Source: Aeromicrobium sp. Leaf245
GTDB lineage: Bacteria > Actinomycetota > Actinomycetes > Propionibacteriales > Nocardioidaceae
Direction of reading: 5' to 3'
Assembly (NCBI RefSeq): GCF_942548115.1
Contig: NZ_OW824151.1
Coordinates: forward strand, 2,666,001 to 2,730,000
DNA: 64,000 nucleotides
Positions 43,909 to 52,468 of the stretch are shown piece by piece (position 1 is the stretch's first letter; every line of letters starts with the position of its first letter). The notes beneath the pieces were generated by a model that had not been told where the DNA came from, made no database searches, and worked only from the letters and a program-made list of their open reading frames with translations. The translations under genes were made by a program, and so were the position numbers.

Positions 43909-44688
43909 GTGACCCCGGCCGAACGGTCCTCCTTCCGAGAGGGCCTGAGACTCGGCGTGCCGTTCGGACTCGCCTCGTTCCTGCTGTCGATGTCGTTCGG
44001 CGTGGTGGCCCGAGAGGCCGGCTTCAGCCTGGCTGCGGCCGTCGTGATGTCGCTGGTGGTGTTCGCCGGGTCCGCCCAGTTCGCGGCCGTCGCCGTGATC
44101 GCGACCGGTGGCGGGGCCGGCGCGGCGGTCGCCGCAGGCACGCTCATGAACTCGCGGTTCCTGCCCATGGGGGTGGCGCTCGCACCGTCACTGCCTGGCC
44201 GCGCCTGGTGGCGCGGGCTGCAGGGCCAGGCCGTCGTCGACTCGTCGTGGGCGGTCGCCGCCCGCGGGGACGGGACGTTCGACCGCTGGCGGCTGTTCGG
44301 GACGACGGCACCCCAGCTGGTGGCCTGGCAGCTCGGCACGGTGGTCGGCGCGTTCGGCGGCGACCTCATCGGCGACCTCGAGCGGTTCGGGCTCGACGCG
44401 ATCTACCCCGCGTTCTTCCTCAGCATCCTGCTGCCGGAGCTGCGTGACCGGAACCGGCTCGGCGTGGCCGTCGTCGGCGGGCTGCTTGCCCTCGCCCTCG
44501 TGCCCTTCGCCCCGCCCGGGGTGCCCGTGCTGGCGGCCGGGCTCGCGGCCCTGTGGGGGCTGCGCCGTCGGGATCAGGGCCGTCGGGATCAGGGCCGTCG
44601 GGATCAGGGCCCTCGGGATCAAGGCCCTCGGGATCAAGGCCCTCGGGAGCAGGGCCCCCCTGGCCCGGACCTGCAGGACCCGGCATGA
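43909..44688 (+). CDS. azlC: AzlC-family amino-acid exporter subunit with repeat tail
   Basis: The 259-residue membrane protein matches AzlC, the large subunit of branched-chain amino-acid exporters (BrnF type). The N-terminal GVPFGLASFLLSMSFGVVAR, FAGSAQFAAVAVIA and LMNSRFLPMG segments are characteristic. Five or more helices occupy residues 1-220. The C-terminus is unusual: six tandem pentapeptides (RRDQG, later PRDQG and PREQG) encoded by six 15-bp repeats. The GTG start at 43909 is 6 nt after CAGACT, a possible weak -10. It overlaps azlD by 4 bases. Confidence 0.9.
   Translation: MTPAERSSFREGLRLGVPFGLASFLLSMSFGVVAREAGFSLAAAVVMSLVVFAGSAQFAAVAVIATGGGAGAAVAAGTLMNSRFLPMGVALAPSLPGRAWWRGLQGQAVVDSSWAVAARGDGTFDRWRLFGTTAPQLVAWQLGTVVGAFGGDLIGDLERFGLDAIYPAFFLSILLPELRDRNRLGVAVVGGLLALALVPFAPPGVPVLAAGLAALWGLRRRDQGRRDQGRRDQGPRDQGPRDQGPREQGPPGPDLQDPA
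44566..44655 (+). repeat. 15-bp tandem repeat inside azlC, six copies
   Basis: The unit CGTCGGGATCAGGGC is repeated at 44566, 44581, 44596, 44611, 44626 and 44641 with few changes. The first three copies are identical, and copies 4 and 5 are identical to each other. A period of 15 preserves the reading frame. Confidence 0.95.
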
Positions 44689-44999
44689 GCACGGTGTGGT
44701 GGACGATCCTCGGTCTCGCCCTGGCCACGGCCGCGGTGAAGGGCGTCGGACCCGTGCTGCTGGGCGGGAGGGACCTGCCGGAGCGGTTCACGGGGGTCAT
44801 CGTGCTCATGGCACCCGCCCTGCTCACCGCCCTGGTGGTCACCAGCGTGCTCGCCGACGGCGACCGGTGGCACGCCGGCGCCGACACCGTCGGGGTCGCG
44901 ACGGCCGGCGTGGCGGCCTGGCGCGGCGCGTCGGTGATCACGACCATCGGCATCGCCGTGGTCCTCACCGCCCTGCTCAGGCTCGCGGGGCTGCCGTAG
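44685..44999 (+). CDS. azlD: AzlD-family amino-acid exporter subunit
   Basis: This 104-residue protein has four membrane helices and the AzlD layout (TVWWTILGLALATAAVKGVG, then FTGVIVLMAPALLTALVVTS). It would pair with AzlC to export branched-chain amino acids or methionine. The start overlaps the azlC stop (ATGA). It ends 4 nt from the convergent lysA stop, with no terminator between them. Confidence 0.9.
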   Translation: MSTVWWTILGLALATAAVKGVGPVLLGGRDLPERFTGVIVLMAPALLTALVVTSVLADGDRWHAGADTVGVATAGVAAWRGASVITTIGIAVVLTALLRLAGLP

Positions 45000-45003
45000 C
45001 CGC

Positions 45004-46413
45004 TCAGCCGACGTCGAGCGTGAAGAGGTCGTCCTCGGTCTCGCGGCGCAGCACGAGGCGAGCCTCGCCGTCGCGGACGGCGACGACGGCCGCCCGCGGC
45101 ACGTGGTTGTAGTTGCTGGCCAGCGATCGGCAGTAGGCGCCGGTCCCGGGCACCGCCAGCAGGTCGCCCGCAGCGACGTCGGCCGGGAGGTACTCGTCCT
45201 TGACCACGATGTCGCCGCTCTCGCAGTGCTTGCCGACGACGCGGCTCAGCACCGGGTGCGACGTGGACCGACGCGACGCGAGGGTGCAGGAGTAGTCGGC
45301 GCTGTACAGCGCGGGACGGATGTTGTCGCTCATCCCGCCGTCGACGGCCACGTAGCGACGCGAGGCGCCGCCGTCGAGACCGACCTCCTTGGTGGTGCCG
45401 ACCTCGTAGAGCGTGAACGTGGACGGGCCGGCGATGGCCCGGCCGGGCTCGATCGAGATGCGCGGGACCTCCAGACCCATCGCCGCGCACTCGTCGTCGA
45501 CGATCTTGAGCAGGCCGCCGGCGAGGTCCTCGGGCGAGCGCGGGTCGTCCTGGGTGGTGTAGGCGATGCCGAACCCCCCGCCGAGGTCGAGCTCGGGCGG
45601 CGTGACGCCGAGCTCGGTGGCGATCTGGGCGTGCAGCCGCAGCACGCGCCGCGTGGCCACCTCGAAGCCGTCGGTGACGAAGATCTGCGACCCGATGTGC
45701 GAGTGCAGGCCGAGCAGCCGCAGGCCCCCACCCTCAGGACGCTGCGCCGAGAGCACACGACGGACCGCGGCGAGCGCGGCACCGTCGGCGATCGAGAAGC
45801 CGAACTTCTGGTCCTCGTGCGACGTGGAGATGTACTCGTGGGTGTGGGCCTCCACGCCGGCGGTGACGCGGACCATGACGGCGGCCTCGCGCCCGGTCTC
45901 GGCGGTCAGCGCCTGGAGACGGTCGATCTCCTCGAGCGAGTCGACGATGATCCGCCCGACCCCCACCTCGAGCGCACGGCGCAGCTCGGCGACCGACTTG
46001 TTGTTGCCGTGCAGGCCGATGCGGGCCGGAGGGAAGCCGGCGCGCAGCGCGACCGCGAGCTCACCCCCGGTGCAGACGTCGAGGTTGAGGCCCTCCTCGT
46101 TCACCCATCGGGCGGTCGCGACGCAGAGGAACGCCTTGCCGGCGTAGTAGACGTCGGCGTCGGGGAACGCGTCGCGGAACGCCCGGGCCCGGGCCCGGAA
46201 GTCGTCCTCGTCGATGACGTAGAGCGGGGTCCCGAACTCCTCGGCGAGGTCGGTGACGGGCTCCCCCGCGACGGTGACCACGCCGTCGACCTTCGACACG
46301 TTCTGGGCCCACAGGTGCGGGACCAGCGCGTCGGCGTCGTCGGGCTTGCGCAGCCAGGCGGGTCCGCGGTCGCCGGCCTGTCCGTGCAGGGCGCCCGCCT
46401 CGTGGGACCTCAT
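45004..46413 (-). CDS. lysA: Diaminopimelate decarboxylase
   Basis: The 469-residue PLP enzyme makes lysine from meso-diaminopimelate. The PLP lysine is in VYYAGKAFLCVATARW, and HSHIGSQIF, GGGFGIAY and the active-site CESGD are present. It is typical of actinobacterial LysA with a longer N-terminus (residues 1-35). ATG 46413 overlaps the argS stop (TGATG); a GTG at 46416 would add one residue. The argS-lysA-hom order is common in actinobacteria. Confidence 0.96.
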   Translation of the reverse strand: MRSHEAGALHGQAGDRGPAWLRKPDDADALVPHLWAQNVSKVDGVVTVAGEPVTDLAEEFGTPLYVIDEDDFRARARAFRDAFPDADVYYAGKAFLCVATARWVNEEGLNLDVCTGGELAVALRAGFPPARIGLHGNNKSVAELRRALEVGVGRIIVDSLEEIDRLQALTAETGREAAVMVRVTAGVEAHTHEYISTSHEDQKFGFSIADGAALAAVRRVLSAQRPEGGGLRLLGLHSHIGSQIFVTDGFEVATRRVLRLHAQIATELGVTPPELDLGGGFGIAYTTQDDPRSPEDLAGGLLKIVDDECAAMGLEVPRISIEPGRAIAGPSTFTLYEVGTTKEVGLDGGASRRYVAVDGGMSDNIRPALYSADYSCTLASRRSTSHPVLSRVVGKHCESGDIVVKDEYLPADVAAGDLLAVPGTGAYCRSLASNYNHVPRAAVVAVRDGEARLVLRRETEDDLFTLDVG

Positions 46414-48077
46414 CACATGCGCTCCGGGGCCGAGACGCCCAGCAGCGCCAGACCGTTGGCGACCACCTGGCGCGTGGCGTCGACGAGGACGAGGCGCGCG
46501 CGGTGGACGTCGCTCACGTCCTCGTCGCCCTGGGGCAGCACCCGACAGACGGCGTAGAAGGCGTGGAACGCCGCCGCGGTCCGCTCGAGGTAGCGAGCCA
46601 CCCGGTGCGGCTCCCGCAGCTCGGCGGCGCGTGCCGCGACCTCGGGGAAGCTGGCGAGCGCCCGCAGGAGGTCACCCTCCTTCTCGTGCTCGAGCAGTCC
46701 CGGGTCGAACCGGTCGAGCCCGTGCTCGATGCCGAGGTCGGTGGCGTTGCGCAGGATGCTCGACAGGCGGGCGTGCGCGTACTGGACGTAGTAGACGGGG
46801 TTGTCGTTCGTGGTGCTCGCCCACAGGTCCAGGTCGAGGTCGATCTGGGAGTCGGTGGAGTACCGCGCCAGCGCGTACCGGGCGGCGTCGACACCGATGG
46901 CCTCGACCAGGTCCTCGAGCGAGATCACCGTGCCGGCCCGCTTGCTCATCCGCAGCGGCTGGCCGTCGCGCAGCAGGTTGACCATCTGCCCGATGAGCAG
47001 CTCGAGGTTGACGCCCGGCTCGTCACCGAAGGCCGCGCACATGGCCAGCATCCGGGAGACGTACCCGTGGTGGTCGGCGCCGAGCATGATCAGGCACCGG
47101 TCGAAACCGCGCTCGCGCTTGTCGAGGTAGTAGGCGAGGTCGCCGGAGATGTACGCGGCCTGCCCGTCGGACTTGACGACCACACGGTCCTTGTCGTCGC
47201 CGTAGTCGGACGTGCGCAGCCAGCGAGCGCCGTCGCGCTCGTACATCTTGCCCAGCTCGTCGAGGCGAGCGATGGCGCGATCCACGGCACCGGACTCGTG
47301 CAGGTCGTTCTCGTGGAAGTAGACGTCGAAGTCGACGCCGAAGTCGTGCAGCGACGCCTTGATCTCCGCGAACATCTGGTCGACGCCCTCGGCGCGGAAC
47401 AGCTCGACGGCCTCGGCGTCGGGGAGCGAGGCGGCGTCGGGGTGCTTGGCGACGACGTCGGCGGCGATGTCGTGGATGTACTGGCCGCCGTAGCCGTCCT
47501 CCGGTGCGTCCTGTCCGCGGGCGGACGCCAGGAGGGACCGGGCGAACCGGTCGATCTGTGCCCCGTGGTCGTTGAAGTAGTACTCGCGGGTGACGTCGGC
47601 GCCGGCGAAGGAGAGGAGTCGGCCGAGCGAGTCGCCCACGGCGGCCCAGCGCACGCCGCCGATGTGGATCGGCCCGGTGGGGTTGGCGCTGACGAACTCG
47701 AGGTTCACCTTCTGGCCGGCGTAGAGGTCGCTGCGGCCGTAGTCGGCTCCGCCCTGCAGCACCTTCTCGGCGACCTGTCCCTGGGCGGAGGCGGCGACCC
47801 GCAGGTTGAGGAACCCGGGCCCGGCGACCTCGGCCGCGCTGACGCCGTCGTGCTCGGCAAGGACGGCGGCCAGGTCGGTGGCCAGGTCGCGCGGGTTCAG
47901 CCCGGCCTTCTTGCCCAGCTGCAGCGCGATGTTGGTGGCGTAGTCGCCGTGCTCCTTGACCTTCGGACGCTCGACGTGCACCTGCGTCGGCACGCCGTCG
48001 GGCAGGCTCAGACGACCCTCGTCGGCGAGCCGGGAGAGGGCGGACACGATCACGTCGCTGAGCTGCTCGGGAGTCAC
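46413..48077 (-). CDS. argS: Arginyl-tRNA synthetase
   Basis: This 554-residue class I synthetase charges tRNA-Arg. The HIGH-type motif is in [20 protein letters not shown], and the KMSKS-type motif reads RMSKRAGT. The N-terminal additional domain (about 1-110) and the C-terminal anticodon-binding helical domain with the last-residue ERM end are present. The GTG start at 48077 is 6 nt after TAGGCT, so the argS-lysA message is probably leaderless. A tRNA-Arg(CCG) gene lies 540 bp away. Confidence 0.97.
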   Translation of the reverse strand: MTPEQLSDVIVSALSRLADEGRLSLPDGVPTQVHVERPKVKEHGDYATNIALQLGKKAGLNPRDLATDLAAVLAEHDGVSAAEVAGPGFLNLRVAASAQGQVAEKVLQGGADYGRSDLYAGQKVNLEFVSANPTGPIHIGGVRWAAVGDSLGRLLSFAGADVTREYYFNDHGAQIDRFARSLLASARGQDAPEDGYGGQYIHDIAADVVAKHPDAASLPDAEAVELFRAEGVDQMFAEIKASLHDFGVDFDVYFHENDLHESGAVDRAIARLDELGKMYERDGARWLRTSDYGDDKDRVVVKSDGQAAYISGDLAYYLDKRERGFDRCLIMLGADHHGYVSRMLAMCAAFGDEPGVNLELLIGQMVNLLRDGQPLRMSKRAGTVISLEDLVEAIGVDAARYALARYSTDSQIDLDLDLWASTTNDNPVYYVQYAHARLSSILRNATDLGIEHGLDRFDPGLLEHEKEGDLLRALASFPEVAARAAELREPHRVARYLERTAAAFHAFYAVCRVLPQGDEDVSDVHRARLVLVDATRQVVANGLALLGVSAPERM

Positions 48078-48083
48078 CCGGCC

Positions 48084-48089
48084 AGCCTA
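48084..48089 (-). promoter_or_regulatory. -10 box for leaderless argS-lysA transcript
   Basis: Minus-strand TAGGCT ends 6 nt before the argS GTG at 48077. Confidence 0.5.
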
Positions 48090-48142
48090 TCGAGCAGCGA
48101 CGCCCCGCCGCGCCGCGGGAACGACCCGTAGGTGCTGCCCGG

Positions 48143-48535
48143 TCAGCCCTGCGCGCGCTGGCGGATGACGTCGCGGACCGTGGCCACGAGGAAGTCGGGG
48201 TCGAAGGGCTTCGTCACGTAGGCGTCGACGCCGGCCTTGACACCCCGCTGGACGTCGGCCGGGTGGTTCTGGGTGGTCACCATCACCACGCCGAGGTGCC
48301 GCAGCCGGGGGTCCGACCGGATGGCGTGCACCGTGCTGACACCGTCCTGCCGCGGCATCATCACGTCGACCGTGATCACGTCGGGGAGGCTCCCTCGGTC
48401 GGCCGACTCGCGAAGCTTCTCCAGGCAGTCCAGACCGTCGACCGCCTCCTCGACGTCGAACCCGGCGAGCTCCAGGTTCGTCCGGATGAGGAACCGGATC
48501 GACGGCGTGTCGTCGGCAACCAGGACGGTGGGCAC
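48143..48535 (-). CDS. Stand-alone response regulator receiver
   Basis: The 130-residue protein is a single receiver domain of the CheY type. From GTG 48535, the acidic pair is Asp8-Asp9 (VLVADDTPS), the phospho-acceptor is Asp57 (VITVDVMMPRQDG) and the conserved Lys is 109 (YVTKPFDPDF). With no output domain it must act by binding a partner. No histidine kinase is nearby. I prefer GTG 48535 because TACCGT lies 7 nt upstream; GTG 48544 would add three residues. Confidence 0.88.
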   Translation of the reverse strand: MPTVLVADDTPSIRFLIRTNLELAGFDVEEAVDGLDCLEKLRESADRGSLPDVITVDVMMPRQDGVSTVHAIRSDPRLRHLGVVMVTTQNHPADVQRGVKAGVDAYVTKPFDPDFLVATVRDVIRQRAQG

Positions 48536-48560
48536 GGGTCCCACGGTATCGGCCGTGCGG

Positions 48561-48566
48561 TAGGCT
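48561..48566 (+). promoter_or_regulatory. Possible -10 box of tRNA-Arg
   Basis: TAGGCT on the plus strand is 50 nt before the tRNA. No convincing -35 is seen, so this is tentative. Confidence 0.3.
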
Positions 48567-48616
48567 CACACCGCACTCGGCCAGATCGGGTTCCGCCCTC
48601 GCGCGGTACCCATCAG

Positions 48617-48688
48617 GCCCCCGTAGCTCAGGGGATAGAGCGCCGCCCTCCGGAGGCGGAAGCGGAGGTTCGAATCCTCCCGGGGGCA
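48617..48688 (+). tRNA. tRNA-Arg (anticodon CCG)
   Basis: The sequence folds into a standard cloverleaf: acceptor GCCCCCG/CGGGGGC, D-arm GCTC/GAGC, anticodon stem CCGCC/GGCGG with loop CTCCGGA (anticodon CCG, reading CGG), T-arm GGAGG-TTCGAAT-CCTCC and discriminator A. CCA is not encoded. CGG is a frequent Arg codon at this GC content. Confidence 0.97.
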
Positions 48689-48719
48689 CTCGTGCGTCGT
48701 GGCCGCAGCCTCGGCGCAC

Positions 48720-50042
48720 TCACGGTGCGAGCGTGGCCGGGAGCGTCGCGTGGCCCCGCAGGATGCGGGTGGGTCGGCGAGTGGCGCCCGGCTCGAGCCG
48801 CAGGTCCGGGAACCGCTCGAAGATCGTGCGCAGGCCGACCTCGCCCTCCATGCGGGCCAGCGCCGCTCCGAGGCAGTAGTGCCGTCCCGAGGAGAACGAC
48901 ACGTGGTCGCCCGCGTTGGCACGGGTCACGTCGAAGCGCGCCGGGTCGGCGAAGACCTCGGGATCGCGGTTGGCACCGGCCAGCAGGGTGGTGATCATCG
49001 AGCCGCGCGGCACTCGCTCGCCGGCGATCTCGGTGTCACGCGCCGCCATGCGTCCGGTGAGGAGCACCGGCGGGTCGTGGCGCAGGGCCTCGTCGACGGC
49101 GTTCGGCCACACGGTGGGGTCCTCGCGCAGCACGGCGAGCTGGTCGGGGTGGTCGTGCAGCAGCCGGATCCCGTTCCCCAGCAGGTTCACCGTCGTCTCG
49201 AAGCCGGCCGCCAGCACCAGCCCTGCGGTGGACTTGAGCTCGGCGTCGCTCAGCACCTCCCCGTCGTCGTGCGCGGTCACCAGCTGGCTCAGCAGGTCGT
49301 CCCCGGGCTCTCGGCGCACCTTCTCGATGTGCTGCTCGAGCCACCGGTCGAACTCGGTCAACGACGACTCGACCCGACGGAAGACCGACCACGACAGCCC
49401 GAGGTCGAGCGAGGGCGCCGCGCCGGTGCCGAAGCGCAGGACCCGGTGCTGGTCCTCCCTCGGCACACCGAGGATCTCGGCGATCACCGTGACCGGCAGC
49501 TGCGAGCAGTAGGCCTCGACCAGGTCCACGGGCCGGGTCGGGTCGAGGCCGTCGAGCAGCTCGTCGGCGATCTGCTGGGTGCGCTCCCGCAGACCCTGCA
49601 CGGCCTTCACCGAGAAGACGCGGGTGACGAGCTTGCGGTACCGGGTGTGGTCCGGCGGCTCGGTGACCAGGAGCGACGGCGGGGTCAGCGGGCCGAGCGG
49701 CGCCGACCGGAAGGCCCAGCCACTGACCTTGGCCAGCGGTCCGCCCGGCCCGAAGTCGATGCCGGTCCGCATGTCGGGACTCGTCAGCACCTCCTTGACC
49801 ACCGGCTGCGTGGCCGTGACGTAGGCGAACCTCGCGCGGTGCAGCGGTCCCCCGGCGCGGATCTGGTCGAACAGCGCGAAGGTCTCGGCCTCGTCGGACG
49901 CCTCGATCAGACGACCGTGCAGGTCGCCCCGCTTGGACGAGCCACGGATGGCAGCCCTGGGCAGGGCGTGCCCGAGGCCCCACCGCAGGGTGCTGGCCGC
50001 GCGGGCCCCCGCCTGCGACCTGATCTGGTGCTGGATCGACAT
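48720..50042 (-). CDS. Cytochrome P450
   Basis: This 440-residue soluble bacterial P450 has the I-helix oxygen motif in VLAAGFETTVNLLGNG, the ExxR in NAVDEALRHDPP and the haem-Cys loop FSSGRHYCLGAALARME. It hydroxylates an unknown substrate using a ferredoxin and reductase that are not encoded nearby. ATG 50042 follows CAGGAGA at 6 nt; the frame to 50123 is not needed. It stands alone between the tRNA and the MarR-controlled gene. Confidence 0.93.
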   Translation of the reverse strand: MSIQHQIRSQAGARAASTLRWGLGHALPRAAIRGSSKRGDLHGRLIEASDEAETFALFDQIRAGGPLHRARFAYVTATQPVVKEVLTSPDMRTGIDFGPGGPLAKVSGWAFRSAPLGPLTPPSLLVTEPPDHTRYRKLVTRVFSVKAVQGLRERTQQIADELLDGLDPTRPVDLVEAYCSQLPVTVIAEILGVPREDQHRVLRFGTGAAPSLDLGLSWSVFRRVESSLTEFDRWLEQHIEKVRREPGDDLLSQLVTAHDDGEVLSDAELKSTAGLVLAAGFETTVNLLGNGIRLLHDHPDQLAVLREDPTVWPNAVDEALRHDPPVLLTGRMAARDTEIAGERVPRGSMITTLLAGANRDPEVFADPARFDVTRANAGDHVSFSSGRHYCLGAALARMEGEVGLRTIFERFPDLRLEPGATRRPTRILRGHATLPATLAP

Positions 50043-50132
50043 GCCGTCTCCTGTCGTGCCGTCAGCGTCGGATACCGCGAGTATCGCAAAGTCCCAGGCG
50101 CACGGCGATCTGCCGACCCACACGCCGCAGAC

Positions 50133-50471
50133 TCAGGGGCGCCCCTGGTCCGCCTCGGACTCCCGAGCGGTCGTCGACGCGGCGTGGGCCCTGCTGAAGG
50201 TGAGGACGTACAGGCCGATCGCCATGAGGGCGAGGAGGGCGCCGAGCATCGCGGCGCCCGGCGACGTCGAGGGCACGCCGGCGTCCCGCAGGGCGGCAAG
50301 CCGCCACAGCCCCGCCCCGTAGGACAGGGCGAGCATCGCCCACAGGGTGGCGGTGAGGCGACGTGTGCGCCCGGCGGAGTCCGCGGGGACGCGATCGATC
50401 GGCGCGTCGACGGCAGGCGTGCCGCGTGCTCGCTGTCGGTGGCGCACCGGCATGAGGTCGTGGACGGTCAT
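50133..50471 (-). CDS. Two-helix membrane protein under MarR operator
   Basis: The 112-residue protein has a basic N-terminal region (1-35) and two membrane helices (about 40-60 and 74-94). I do not recognise a family. ATG 50471 follows TAGGAG. It is divergent from a MarR-family regulator, and its promoter region contains two copies of a 12-bp palindrome, so it is the likely regulated target. The P450 gene lies 90 nt downstream on the same strand and could be part of the same transcript. Confidence 0.65.
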   Translation of the reverse strand: MTVHDLMPVRHRQRARGTPAVDAPIDRVPADSAGRTRRLTATLWAMLALSYGAGLWRLAALRDAGVPSTSPGAAMLGALLALMAIGLYVLTFSRAHAASTTARESEADQGRP

Positions 50472-50487
50472 GGAGACTCCTAGATAT

Positions 50488-50499
50488 TTGTAGGTACAA
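50488..50499. promoter_or_regulatory. MarR-type operator, copy 1
   Basis: TTGTAGGTACAA is a palindrome with 5-bp arms (TTGTA/TACAA) around GG. It lies 17 nt upstream of the membrane-protein start at 50471, overlapping where that promoter should be. Confidence 0.7.
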
Positions 50500-50514
50500 C
50501 TATCTCCATGGTAC

Positions 50515-50526
50515 TTGTACCTACAA
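50515..50526. promoter_or_regulatory. MarR-type operator, copy 2
   Basis: TTGTACCTACAA is the exact reverse complement of copy 1, 27 bp away centre to centre. It lies 9 nt upstream of the MarR -10 box (50536-50541), between the -35 and -10 positions, a good site for autorepression. Confidence 0.7.
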
Positions 50527-50535
50527 CCATGCCGG

Positions 50536-50541
50536 TAGGGT
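50536..50541 (+). promoter_or_regulatory. -10 box for leaderless MarR gene
   Basis: TAGGGT is 6 nt before ATG 50548, and no ribosome site is present. Confidence 0.5.
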
Positions 50542-50547
50542 CGGACC

Positions 50548-51075
50548 ATGCCCTCCCGCGAAGCGTGGCTCTCCGAGTCGGAGGCCGACGCGTGGCTCGA
50601 CCTCGTCGCCCTGGCCGAGCTGCTCCCCGCTGCCCTCGACGCCCAGCTGTCCCGCGACTCCGGGCTCACCTTCTTCGACTACTTCACACTCGCGCAGCTG
50701 GCCGAGGCGCCCGGCCGCTCGTTGCGCATGTCCGACCTCGCCGCGCAGACGAACGCCACCGCGGCTCGCCTGTCGCGCGTGGTCGGCCGCCTCGAGACCG
50801 ACGGACTCGTCGAACGGGTCCGCGACGAGAGCGACGGACGCGCTCGACACGCCCGCCTCACCGCGGCCGGGGTCCGCGCGCTCGCCGAGGCGGCACCCGG
50901 TCATCTGCGCACGGTGCGACGCCTGTTCGCCGATGCCCTCGATCCCGACCAGATGGCCCGACTCTCCGAGCTGTGCCGCCTGCTCCTCGTCTCGCTCGAC
51001 CCTGACCGCGTGATGCTGGCGCAGACCCTGGCTGGACGGGCGGGGCGCGCGGGGTTGTCCTCCCCGCCACGCTGA
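50548..51075 (+). CDS. MarR-family transcriptional regulator
   Basis: The 175-residue winged-helix protein has the MarR core: MSDLAAQTNATAARLSRVVG (recognition helix region) and LVERVRDESDGRARHARLTA (wing). MarR dimers bind palindromes and release them on binding small aromatic ligands. The two palindromes in the divergent promoter are its likely sites. A C-terminal extension after about residue 150 is Arg/Gly-rich. The likely targets are itself and the membrane protein at 50133. Confidence 0.92.
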   Translation: MPSREAWLSESEADAWLDLVALAELLPAALDAQLSRDSGLTFFDYFTLAQLAEAPGRSLRMSDLAAQTNATAARLSRVVGRLETDGLVERVRDESDGRARHARLTAAGVRALAEAAPGHLRTVRRLFADALDPDQMARLSELCRLLLVSLDPDRVMLAQTLAGRAGRAGLSSPPR

Positions 51076-51222
51076 CCGGCCTCGCCGAGACCAGGTTGGC
51101 CAGGCACGTGAGAAATGTAACTCTCGGTGACATTCTCGCGACAGAAGCACTCAGAGGGGTCCCGAGGCCCTAGTGTCAGCCCCGCGCCGCTCGCGTCATC
51201 CCCTGGTAGCGAAGCGGTGGCA

Positions 51223-51257
51223 GCGCCCCTGCTCTCGTACAAGGAGAGCAGGGGCGC
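51223..51257. terminator. Hairpin terminator between convergent genes
   Basis: A perfect 14-bp stem (51223-51236 with 51244-51257) with a 7-nt loop lies in the gap 51076-51340, between the MarR gene (+) and the GAF-EAL gene (-). The rest of the gap contains another inverted repeat (51110-51118 with 51130-51137) and no reading frame I can support. Confidence 0.8.
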
Positions 51258-51340
51258 CCCGGGCTCACGTGGGTGCGAGCCCGCTTCGAGGATACGGACG
51301 TCCAACTTCTCCGCTCGTCGGCGACGGCCGGAGCCCAGCG

Positions 51341-52468
51341 CTAGAGCTCGCGCACCACGTGGGTGATGCCGAGCTCCTCCATCCAGGCCAGGTCCTGGTC
51401 CGACGACACCCCGAGCGCGACGGCGTCGGCCTCGATCTTCGCGGCCAGCGTCGCGATCGACTCCACCAGCACCCGTCGGCTCGGGTCCTCGGAGAGGCCC
51501 TGGACGAGGGAGGCATCGATGCGGATGACGTCGGGCGAGAGCAGCAGGATGTGGCGCAGGTCGGCCGACCCGTCGCCGACGCGGTCGACCGCGACCCGGG
51601 CTCCGAGCAGACGGAGCGGCTGCAGCAGGTGGGTGAGCTCCTCGTAGTCGTCGATCTTCTCGTCGACGTCGAAGCGGAGCATGAGCCGCGAGGGCGGCAT
51701 GGCCGAGATCAGGGCCTGGAACGCCGGATCGCGGAGCGCCTCGGCCGACAGCGAGGTGCTGACCACCGGGACGGTGGAGTCCTCCACCGCCGCAAGGGTC
51801 TGGGTCAGGACCGACAGCTCCAGCTCGACCCCTCGACCCAGCTCGCGGGCCTCGGCGAGCCGACGGCGGAACGGCACCCCGTCGCCGAACCGGGCGACCG
51901 CCTCGTGGCCGACGACCGCCCCGGTGGCGACCTCGACGACGGGCAGCAGGTCGATCGTCGTCCCGGCCTCGAGCGCCTCGTCGACCGTGGCGGCGAGGTC
52001 GCGCAGCCTGCCGTCGACCTCCTCCTCCACCTCGATCAGCCGCATGATGAGCACGGCCGTGGCTCGCAGGACCTCCGCCTGGGCGGGCGACAGGTCGGGG
52101 CGTGGCTTCCGCGAGAACGCGCAGAGCGTCCCGAACAGCTCCCCGCTGCGGCGCATCATCGGCACGCCCACGTAGGCGCCGATGCCCAGGTAGGAGGTGT
52201 GGAACGCATCGACGGTGAGCGGGTCACGCGACGTGTCGGGGACGACCTCCTCGAGCTTCCCGCTCGTGATCATCTCGCAGTACGTGCCCTCGTACGGCTC
52301 GTTGAAGCCGATCTCGATGGGCAGGTCGACGTCGGAGACGAGCGCCCGGAACGTGCGCCGGTCACCCTCGATCTCGCTGATGAAGGCGACGTTGAGACCC
52401 AGCTCGCGGCGCACCAGCTCGACCATGGACGTCGCCGCCGTCCGTGCATCCGATCGTGTCTCGCTCAC
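51341..52468 (-). CDS. GAF plus degenerate EAL-domain protein
   Basis: This 375-residue protein has an N-terminal GAF sensor domain (about 10-150: VAFISEIEGDRRTFRALVSD, YLGIGAYVGVPMMRRSGELF) and a C-terminal EAL-like domain (about 165-375). The EAL glutamate survives (VGHEAVARF), but the DD motif reads VDRVGD, the catalytic Lys position reads VIRID and the later AEGV reads ALGV. Cyclic di-GMP hydrolysis is therefore doubtful. The GTG start at 52468 overlaps the stop of the DUF952 gene (GTGA). It may act as a sensor-linked receptor or protein-binding module. Confidence 0.85.
   Translation of the reverse strand: MSETRSDARTAATSMVELVRRELGLNVAFISEIEGDRRTFRALVSDVDLPIEIGFNEPYEGTYCEMITSGKLEEVVPDTSRDPLTVDAFHTSYLGIGAYVGVPMMRRSGELFGTLCAFSRKPRPDLSPAQAEVLRATAVLIMRLIEVEEEVDGRLRDLAATVDEALEAGTTIDLLPVVEVATGAVVGHEAVARFGDGVPFRRRLAEARELGRGVELELSVLTQTLAAVEDSTVPVVSTSLSAEALRDPAFQALISAMPPSRLMLRFDVDEKIDDYEELTHLLQPLRLLGARVAVDRVGDGSADLRHILLLSPDVIRIDASLVQGLSEDPSRRVLVESIATLAAKIEADAVALGVSSDQDLAWMEELGITHVVREL

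Noticed and set aside
48617..48720. tRNA-Arg as integration site of a mobile element
   Set aside because: No copy of the tRNA 3' end, integrase or composition change is seen on either side.
51076..51340. Cyclic di-AMP (ydaO-type) or cyclic di-GMP riboswitch
   Set aside because: Both flanking genes end here, so there is no downstream gene to control, and I could not match the conserved riboswitch core.
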